Shown: piece after piece, positions 1 through 5,153 of the stretch
Layout: every line of letters begins with the position of its first letter
Position numbering within the stretch: position 1 is the stretch's first letter
Assembly: GCA_002506875.1 (NCBI GenBank)
Contig: DAYJ01000114.1
Location: 42,441-50,355 of the forward strand
Source: Euryarchaeota archaeon UBA40
GTDB lineage: Archaea > Thermoplasmatota > Poseidoniia > Poseidoniales > Thalassarchaeaceae
DNA: 7,915 nucleotides
Direction: 5' to 3'
Notes under the pieces: model-generated
What the model was told of the DNA's origin: nothing
Seen by the model: the letters and a program-made list of their open reading frames with translations, nothing else
Database searches by the model: none
Made by a program: the position numbers and the translations under genes

Positions 1-167
1 GCTGAGAGATAGTCAACTGTGAGATCAGGGCCACTTCTGGGACTCGTCTCCATCGAAGCATCAGTTATACTCAATTCTTCGACTTGGGAGGCCGGTGCCA
101 AGGCCAATAACATCGAAAAAAGTGCCAAAAGCGCGACGGATCGAATCGTGCTTGCTCTAGAGGCCAT
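1..167 (-). CDS. Secreted protein with Sec signal peptide, N-terminal fragment (3' end outside window)
   Basis: An open frame reads from an ATG at 167-165 off the left edge: 55 full codons are present and the rest of the gene is missing. The first 27 or so residues form a textbook signal peptide. It has a short basic n-region (Arg4, Arg9), a hydrophobic core (VALLALFSMLLALAP, residues 11-25), and a small-residue cleavage site around Ala26-Ser27. There is no lipobox cysteine, so secretion followed by ordinary signal peptidase cleavage is more likely than a lipoprotein. The mature part that is visible is Ser/Thr/Glu-rich and matches no family I recognise. The start is supported by the signal peptide and by a GGGGAG five bases upstream; the frame stays open further upstream but has no ATG. 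It lies 89 bases downstream of the adenylate kinase gene on the same strand. Function unknown. Confidence 0.72.
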   Translation of the reverse strand, partial: MASRASTIRSVALLALFSMLLALAPASQVEELSITDASMETSPRSGPDLTVDYLS

Positions 168-172
168 GGTCG

Positions 173-178
173 CTCCCC
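173..178 (-). promoter_or_regulatory. Shine-Dalgarno-like site for the secreted protein
   Basis: On the minus strand GGGGAG sits five bases before the ATG at 167, a good distance for ribosome binding, and it favours that start. Two AT-rich patches further upstream (about 195-200 and 223-232) could serve as a TATA box. Only the farther one would leave this site inside the transcript; neither is convincing. Confidence 0.45.
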
Positions 179-256
179 GTAACAGTTGTTGGACGTATAT
201 CTTGTGGTGGATAACTCTGGATGTGAATATGTGGTTCGTCTGCGAAATACATTGAA

Positions 257-763
257 TCAAGAACCAGAAAGCCAATCAATCTGAGGAAGTCGATTCGGAG
301 CTCCAGACAAGAGCCATGCCTCGATATTCATCCAGAGGGTATCTGGCGAGATATCCGTAGCATCAAATTCAGCAGTACGTCCGTTCGGCTTATCGCCCCA
401 CGGTCCACCGACCATCTCCCATTCAACATTCGATTCTATTTTCCAGATTGGGTAATCACGTGATTGGAGACGAGCCGTGAGAACAGAAGGTGAACAACGA
501 ATTACTACACTAGCATCTACTGGAAGAAGATGGCTAAGATGGCCATCAATTAACATTGATTCATCTAATTCGGCCGCAGATGCAAGACCTTCAATATCGA
601 TAGATTGAGCACCATCATGGTCTATTTCAGAAATCATATCATGTGCCTCAGCAAGTTCAGCGACTGTAGTAACGGTCCAGCCCGCATTCGCTGCCAATGT
701 GGCAATAGTCGTCTTCCCAACTCCTGGACTACCAGTGAGAGCAACTACCAGAGACGGTTCCAC
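257..763 (-). CDS. AK6/Fap7-type adenylate kinase (probable ribosome assembly NTPase)
   Basis: A small P-loop NMP kinase of the archaeal/eukaryotic AK6 (Fap7, hCINAP) family. Counting from GTG 763, the protein has 168 residues. Walker A GSPGVGKT is at 11-18, the family-typical IDGHLSHLLP at 72-81, and the LID-like RCSPSVLTARLQSRDYP at 89-105. These are followed by KIESNVEWE and a C-terminal EFDAT...WL segment, all in the usual order. Family members bind ATP/AMP; in yeast and Pyrococcus, Fap7 acts with ribosomal protein uS11 in small-subunit maturation, so a cytoplasmic role in ribosome assembly is inferred. The frame is open up to a GTG at 859 (200 residues), but that extra 32-residue leader is Ser/Arg/Glu-rich, unlike the family, and would run 18 bases into the divergent antiporter gene. 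The P-loop normally sits within the first 15 residues, so GTG 763 is preferred. A secreted-protein gene follows 89 bases downstream. Confidence 0.85.
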   Translation of the reverse strand: MEPSLVVALTGSPGVGKTTIATLAANAGWTVTTVAELAEAHDMISEIDHDGAQSIDIEGLASAAELDESMLIDGHLSHLLPVDASVVIRCSPSVLTARLQSRDYPIWKIESNVEWEMVGGPWGDKPNGRTAEFDATDISPDTLWMNIEAWLLSGAPNRLPQIDWLSGS

Positions 764-841
764 AAAGACCGCTTGAGAACTGTTGGCATGAACGCTCCGC
801 CTCCCGGAACCTTCACGCTCCGAATCTTCTGTCAACCCATT

Positions 842-2053
842 ATGTCCGATGAGGAACACGCCGAAGAAGAAGTAGAATCCCAGGCAGATATTGAAGTCGA
901 AAGTGGGTTATCTGCAATCCTAAATGCCTGTAATCCAAAGACCTCCCCCTTGAACTGGCTTCTTCTTGCGGTTCCCTTCGCAGCCTACACCTCAATTGCC
1001 CACCTAGACCCAGGAATTCAATTCGGAGCATCTCTAATCGCCATCATGCCACTCGCTTTCTTGATGGGAAAGGCTACTGAAGAAATCGCTACCAAGACCT
1101 CTGAATCTGTTGGAGGACTATTGAATGCAACCTTTGGAAATGCGGCAGAGATCATTATCGCGGTCGTTGCGATTCTTGCTGCATCCTCGGCGCTAAAAAC
1201 TGGAGATATTGCTACTGCTGATGTATACATTCACTTGATACAAGCGAGCTTGATTGGAAGCATACTTGGAAATCTCCTACTCGTCATGGGTTTGTCCATG
1301 CTCTGGGGTGGAATCCGTTATCGCCAGCAGACATTCAATACTCAAGCCGTGAGTGTGAATTCAACACTTTTACTCCTCTCGGCCATATGTCTAATTCTAC
1401 CTACTGTGTATCACATCACCTTATCTTCAGGAGGAGGATGGGGAGAATCTGAGATTGTTGATGGAGTTCTGATGGTATCTAGATTGGCTGCTATTATCCT
1501 AATGATTGCTTATGGATCACTCCTTTTCTTCCAGCTGAAGACGCACTCCGATCTGATGGGTAGTGGAGGTAGTCACGGACACGAAGAAGCTACAATGACG
1601 TTGAAGGATGCTGCAATCCTACTAACCATCGCCACAATTTTCGTGTCTTGGATGGCCGAGATTATGGTTCACTCCGTAGAAGCCGCTGGTGAGACAATCG
1701 GCCTACCTGCAGTTTTCATCGGTGTAATCTTGCTTCCTTTGTTTGGTAATGCTGCTGAGCATTTTACTGCTGTTGTGGTCGCCGGCAAGGATCGGATGGA
1801 TCTCTCATTGGGAATTGCCATCGGTTCTTCGGTACAAATCGCAGCCTTTGTTGCACCACTAGTCATCCTACTCGCTTGGGCACTGGGTGTCAATCTAAGC
1901 TTTGAATTCGGCCTCTTGGAGACGGCTGTCTGCATGCTCTCTGTCCTGATTGCAAACAGTATCTGTCGTGACGGTGAATCAAACTGGCTAGAAGGTACTA
2001 TGCTGCTCGCCACCTACCTAATCATAGGAATCAGTTTCCTATTCCATCCGTGA
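842..2053 (+). CDS. cax: CAX-type Ca2+/H+ antiporter (CaCA superfamily)
   Basis: A 403-residue integral membrane cation/proton exchanger, expected to expel Ca2+ (possibly Na+ or other divalent cations) using the proton gradient. Both signature alpha repeats are present and intact. Alpha-1, GGLLNATFGNAAEIIIA, is at 91-107 with acidic Glu103. Alpha-2, VILLPLFGNAAEHFTA, is at 295-310 with Glu306, followed by GKDRMD and GSSVQIA. About 10-11 hydrophobic segments are visible. The central loop (residues 233-250) is short and carries SHGHEE, the His/acidic linker that divides the two halves in this family. The N-terminus is very acidic (residues 3-20) and should be cytoplasmic. The ATG at 842 is chosen because homology begins about 30 residues later; the frame is open back to 605, but that part is only the antisense of the adenylate kinase. 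No clear ribosome site is seen, so a short or absent leader is possible. It is the only plus-strand gene, divergent from the kinase and convergent with the decarboxylase. Confidence 0.93.
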   Translation: MSDEEHAEEEVESQADIEVESGLSAILNACNPKTSPLNWLLLAVPFAAYTSIAHLDPGIQFGASLIAIMPLAFLMGKATEEIATKTSESVGGLLNATFGNAAEIIIAVVAILAASSALKTGDIATADVYIHLIQASLIGSILGNLLLVMGLSMLWGGIRYRQQTFNTQAVSVNSTLLLLSAICLILPTVYHITLSSGGGWGESEIVDGVLMVSRLAAIILMIAYGSLLFFQLKTHSDLMGSGGSHGHEEATMTLKDAAILLTIATIFVSWMAEIMVHSVEAAGETIGLPAVFIGVILLPLFGNAAEHFTAVVVAGKDRMDLSLGIAIGSSVQIAAFVAPLVILLAWALGVNLSFEFGLLETAVCMLSVLIANSICRDGESNWLEGTMLLATYLIIGISFLFHP

Positions 2054-2063
2054 TTATTCGGAT
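2046..2063. repeat. Small inverted repeat spanning the two abutting stop codons
   Basis: ATCCG (2046-2050) and CGGAT (2059-2063) are perfect inverted arms around an 8-base loop, and the loop contains both the TGA of the antiporter and the TAA of the decarboxylase. As RNA either strand could form a five-pair hairpin at the very end of its gene. No T-run follows on either strand, so a terminator role is only possible. A five-base stem can also arise by chance. Confidence 0.35.
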
Positions 2064-2893
2064 TCAAGATTCAGGTCTCGTGCAATTTTATCTTGACCTG
2101 CGAGGAGAATCGAACCTTTCGATACTAGAACTTCGTAATCGTCTGCTGAAAACCTGATATCTACGCGTGAACCGAAACGGATCATTCCAATCCTCTGACC
2201 GCGTCTGAGTGACTCACCCGGACCGGTATATGGAACAATAGTCCTAGCCACTGCACCAGAGATTTGTGTAATCTCCACCCGATGTCCAGTCTCGTGTTCA
2301 ATGACACTCCGAATTCGCTCATTCCCTTCGCTTTCCTTCCTCGATGCACGAAGATAGGGGCCACGCCTCCTACCCTTACCGGTTCTATGCTCCATATGCA
2401 CAATACTTCCAGCCAACGGACTACGCTGTACATGAACATCTAGAGGCGACATATAGATCGCAATTCTGATTGAGTCAAATCTAGATTCTTCGCCTTCAGA
2501 TACCTTCTCCCAACGCTGTTCTGTAGAGTATCTCAATGGTTGAGGGCACGGTTCAGGAAACCAATCACCCATGTGAGGATCCACTTCGATGCGGCTGCTT
2601 TGTAATTCTTCTTGAGTAGGACGCCGGCCCGTAGCTCGCTCACGGACAACAAACATGACACATCCGTCCGCGGGACTGACAAGAAGCCCGTTCGTACGAG
2701 GTATTGGGCGATCAGGATCCCGATGAAAGAAGGCCATAAATGCACAATTACAAGCCAATAAGACACCAATAAGAGAAATCATTCCTGAAGGATCCGCAAC
2801 AAGAACTGCAATCATGAAAGTGCTCAGAGACATGATGCCCAAGAGCAATGTTGGACCGATGCCTGGTGGCGCAATGCCAGCCACATTTCTCAC
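2054..2893 (-). CDS. psd: Phosphatidylserine (archaetidylserine) decarboxylase, pyruvoyl type, short form
   Basis: A 279-residue membrane-anchored decarboxylase that converts the serine head group of a phospholipid to ethanolamine; in an archaeon the substrate would be archaetidylserine. Two hydrophobic segments (about 13-33 and 38-56) anchor the N-terminus. Then come the family motifs FFHRDPDRPIP (55-65), SPADG with Asp76, MSPLDVHVQRSP with His154, and MIRFGSRVD (237-245). Gly241-Ser242 is the expected self-cleavage site, with Ser242 giving the pyruvoyl group, so a 241-residue beta chain and a 38-residue alpha chain are predicted. The Asp/His/Ser set is complete, so the enzyme should be active. 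The stretch at 106-140 between the SPADG and DVHV blocks is longer than I expect for short-form members. The GTG start overlaps the stop of the coiled-coil gene by four bases (GTGA), which suggests coupled translation. No serine transferase partner lies in the window. Confidence 0.92.
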   Translation of the reverse strand: MRNVAGIAPPGIGPTLLLGIMSLSTFMIAVLVADPSGMISLIGVLLACNCAFMAFFHRDPDRPIPRTNGLLVSPADGCVMFVVRERATGRRPTQEELQSSRIEVDPHMGDWFPEPCPQPLRYSTEQRWEKVSEGEESRFDSIRIAIYMSPLDVHVQRSPLAGSIVHMEHRTGKGRRRGPYLRASRKESEGNERIRSVIEHETGHRVEITQISGAVARTIVPYTGPGESLRRGQRIGMIRFGSRVDIRFSADDYEVLVSKGSILLAGQDKIARDLNLESE

Positions 2894-3606
2894 TCTTCGG
2901 AATCAGAATCCGTTCGAGCTTGGATGTTGATTTCATCATCATCTGTACCGAGCACACCATCTTCTCCAGGATCAACGCTGACCTCAACATTATCCCCTAC
3001 TGGGACTGGCTCTCCGGTTTGCTGGGCTGTGAGTATTGCTTCCTCCATCCGCTGCTTGAAACTCTCTTGAGCCTTCTGGAACTCTGCAGCCTTCTGGACT
3101 GCCGATTCAATCATCTCATAACGTTCCTTGATTGCCTGATTTAGGTCCTCGAAGACCTTCATGTTCTGGACATACCAATCGTCTCGCGCTCCAAGTTCGG
3201 ATTGAGCGGTCTGAAGTTGCTCATCGAGTTCTTCTGTGATTTCGTATACTCGCCCAAGCATGGCGCGTTCCTTGGAGTATTTCTCCTCCATCTTCTCAAG
3301 CTCAGGTTCTAGATGTTCGACACGCTTGTTGGACTTCGCACCATCGAGTTCGAGTTCACGTATTCGATTGTCCTTCTCGGAAAGGAGATGCTCTAGACCT
3401 TCTCGCTCAATTTCACGATTGAGGGCTTCCTTCTCAAGAACCTCGATCAGAGCCTGCTTATCCGCAATCTCGTCCTCTGCCTTTCGATAGGCTTCGTACA
3501 ACCGCTCCAATCTCTGAGTCTCCTCTGCGAGGCGAGACTCAAGCCGACGGATGGTCATCTCAGGCGAATCTTGTTCTTCCACCTCATCATCGCTCAGGGG
3601 GTCCAT
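2890..3606 (-). CDS. Acidic coiled-coil protein with calcium-loop-like tail, function unknown
   Basis: I do not recognise this 238-residue protein. It is soluble, with no signal peptide or membrane segment. An acidic, disordered-looking head (about residues 1-17) leads into a long Glu/Lys/Arg/Leu-rich heptad region (about 18-135) that should form a parallel coiled coil. A hinge containing RDDWYVQ (about 141-147) follows, then a second helix to about 195. The tail is very acidic and contains DPGEDGVLGTDDD (about 212-224), which resembles Asp/Gly-rich calcium-binding loops, then ends in Asp/Ser/Glu. ATG 3606 is chosen because GGAGGT lies four bases upstream of it; a GTG at 3612 in the same frame would add two residues but overlaps that site. 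The stop overlaps the decarboxylase start by four bases, so the pair is probably co-translated. A structural or scaffold role is a guess. Confidence 0.8.
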   Translation of the reverse strand: MDPLSDDEVEEQDSPEMTIRRLESRLAEETQRLERLYEAYRKAEDEIADKQALIEVLEKEALNREIEREGLEHLLSEKDNRIRELELDGAKSNKRVEHLEPELEKMEEKYSKERAMLGRVYEITEELDEQLQTAQSELGARDDWYVQNMKVFEDLNQAIKERYEMIESAVQKAAEFQKAQESFKQRMEEAILTAQQTGEPVPVGDNVEVSVDPGEDGVLGTDDDEINIQARTDSDSEE

Positions 3607-3610
3607 CGAC

Positions 3611-3616
3611 ACCTCC
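3611..3616 (-). promoter_or_regulatory. Shine-Dalgarno site deciding the start of the coiled-coil gene
   Basis: GGAGGT on the minus strand ends four bases before ATG 3606. It overlaps the alternative GTG at 3612-3610, which makes the ATG the better start. This is the strongest ribosome-binding site I see in the window. Confidence 0.6.
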
Positions 3617-3643
3617 AGAGCACCTTCCGCTTTAACCCCGGCG

Positions 3644-3666
3644 GCGCTTCCTGCGAGCAGGCGCGC
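3644..3666 (-). repeat. GC-rich hairpin between the peptidase and coiled-coil genes
   Basis: In the 78-base gap, arms GCGC (3644-3647 with 3663-3666) and CCTG/CAGG (3650-3653 with 3658-3661) form an interrupted eight-pair stem closed by a four-base loop, with a small internal bulge. No T-run follows in the direction of transcription, so it is not a classic terminator. It could be an RNA processing or stability element separating the two genes, or chance in a GC-rich patch. Confidence 0.4.
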
Positions 3667-3684
3667 ACTACTGATTCTGATTGC

Positions 3685-5115
3685 TCAATTGGAGAGCGAT
3701 TCATCGGCGACTGCAGCGAGAGACATGGCAACAGCGAGTGTCAGGTTCTTTGAAGCGGGAATATGCAACTTCTCATCTGGACCGTGTGCATTTGCATCGG
3801 GGCCCATAGATCCAGTCACGAGGAATCCGGCATCTGGAAAGCGGTTCTGCATCATCGAAAGGAACGGAATAGTACCCCCTTCAAACAGTGGCATCCAATC
3901 CTCTCCATAGAGATGCTGAGCAGCCTGATTCAATGCGGAATCAATCGATGCAGGTAGGGTGGACGCGCAGAAACCATCAGCTACCGCTTCAGGGGTGTAA
4001 GTCACCTTCGCACCATGTGGAGGGTTTCGTTCCAATACCTCTTTCATAGCCTGCGAGGCAACCTCTGCATTGATATCAGGCGGGATTCGCATAGAGAGTT
4101 TGAATTCAGAGTATGGACGCAACACGTTTCCTGCTTCGGCGATTGGCGGAAAACCATCCGCTCCAGTAACTGCAAGAGAGGGTCGCCAGTTACCATTCAA
4201 AACAACCTCGACAGGATCGAGAACCTGTGGTTCGACGCCGTCGAGGAATGGATAAGCAGACCAGACGGTGTCTCCTAGAACACTAACGATTCTCTCAGCC
4301 CTATCCCTTAGGTGTGAGCCAATCTCCGTATTCAATTCAGGAAGGAGAACTTCACCGGTGCTGGAATCCTCAATCCGTGAAATCAGGTTGCGAGCGATGC
4401 GGAAAGTCTCGGGGATGATGCCTCCTGAAAGACCAGAGTGGACTCCTTCCCTTGAGACCTCCACGCGAAGCATTCCTCCGACAAGTCCTCGAAGAGATTC
4501 TGTGACCCAGATATTCTCATAATCACCAGCACCAGAGTCGAGTACAACGATTAGATCGGGTCGACCGATTTCATTCTGATATGCATCTAGATAGGCAGGG
4601 AGGTCGTAAGATCCCGATTCCTCACAGGTCTCGATTAGAAAGCGACAACGCGGATGAGGCAGTCCCATCTTTTGCAGACTCTTAACCGCCAAAGCACAGA
4701 GATATCCACCATAACCGTCGTCAACACTTCCTCGACCAAACAGGTAAGGATCCTCTCGAACAGGCTCGAAAGGATGCTTTCCCTCAGACCAGAGTTCAGT
4801 TACTGGAGGTTGCTTATCCAAGTGACTGTAGAACAGAACATCGCCTGGAGCTGATCCTGCGATATCTATGATGAGAATCGGACTCCGCCCATCAATCCGA
4901 TGAACACTGTATGACATACCCTCGAGGTCGATGGAATCAATCCAGGAACTGAAGAGTTCAATCACATCATCTAGTTCCCCTCTTGAGTCCCAATCCGAAT
5001 CAAACGCCGGTGATTGAGCAGGAATTCGGACAAAATCTTCGAGGGAGGGTAGAACGGATTCCTCCCACATCACTTCGATGTACTCGCGCATTCCAACGAC
5101 GTCGATTCCAGACAT
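3685..5115 (-). CDS. M20 family zinc metallopeptidase (dipeptidase-like)
   Basis: A 476-residue co-catalytic di-zinc peptidase of the M20 group, closest in motif style to the carnosine/Cys-Gly dipeptidase and PepV-like members; no signal peptide, so cytoplasmic. The metal and catalytic set is complete: SHLDKQPP with His98 and Asp100; GRGSVDDGYG with bridging Asp132; ETCEESGS with general base Glu165 and ligand Glu166; VLDSGAG with Asp193; and NAHGPDEKL with His444. GVHSGLSGG (224-232) carries the His226 that in dimeric M20 enzymes reaches into the partner's active site, so the lid/dimerisation domain (about 210-330) is present and a dimer is likely. Expected role: hydrolysis of dipeptides or similar small amides; the exact substrate cannot be read from sequence. 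ATG 5115 lies 38 bases after the helicase-nuclease stop on the same strand; a second in-frame ATG at codon 9 is an alternative start. Confidence 0.92.
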   Translation of the reverse strand: MSGIDVVGMREYIEVMWEESVLPSLEDFVRIPAQSPAFDSDWDSRGELDDVIELFSSWIDSIDLEGMSYSVHRIDGRSPILIIDIAGSAPGDVLFYSHLDKQPPVTELWSEGKHPFEPVREDPYLFGRGSVDDGYGGYLCALAVKSLQKMGLPHPRCRFLIETCEESGSYDLPAYLDAYQNEIGRPDLIVVLDSGAGDYENIWVTESLRGLVGGMLRVEVSREGVHSGLSGGIIPETFRIARNLISRIEDSSTGEVLLPELNTEIGSHLRDRAERIVSVLGDTVWSAYPFLDGVEPQVLDPVEVVLNGNWRPSLAVTGADGFPPIAEAGNVLRPYSEFKLSMRIPPDINAEVASQAMKEVLERNPPHGAKVTYTPEAVADGFCASTLPASIDSALNQAAQHLYGEDWMPLFEGGTIPFLSMMQNRFPDAGFLVTGSMGPDANAHGPDEKLHIPASKNLTLAVAMSLAAVADESLSN

Positions 5116-5153
5116 GAAGCCACGTGACGAGTGTCAGCACATTGACTCTTCGC

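Noticed and set aside
605..841. In-frame plus-strand extension of 79 codons before the antiporter ATG
   Set aside because: It is the antisense of the adenylate kinase, including its conserved motifs, has no transporter-like sequence, and family homology begins well after ATG 842.
1669..2013. Minus-strand open frame of 114 codons inside the antiporter gene
   Set aside because: It lies over the conserved alpha-2 repeat of the transporter; the composition is that of an antisense shadow and there is no ribosome site.
3236..3490. Ser/Arg-rich plus-strand open frame of 84 codons
   Set aside because: It is the mirror of the Glu/Leu-rich coiled coil on the minus strand; the Ser/Arg bias follows from that codon pattern.
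3551..3910. Plus-strand open frame of 119 codons across the peptidase/coiled-coil junction
   Set aside because: It spans two well-supported minus-strand genes and the gap between them, and resembles no protein.
5116..5153. Possible promoter or terminator between helicase-nuclease and peptidase
   Set aside because: The 38 bases hold no TATA-like box, T-run or stable hairpin; simple read-through in one transcript explains it.
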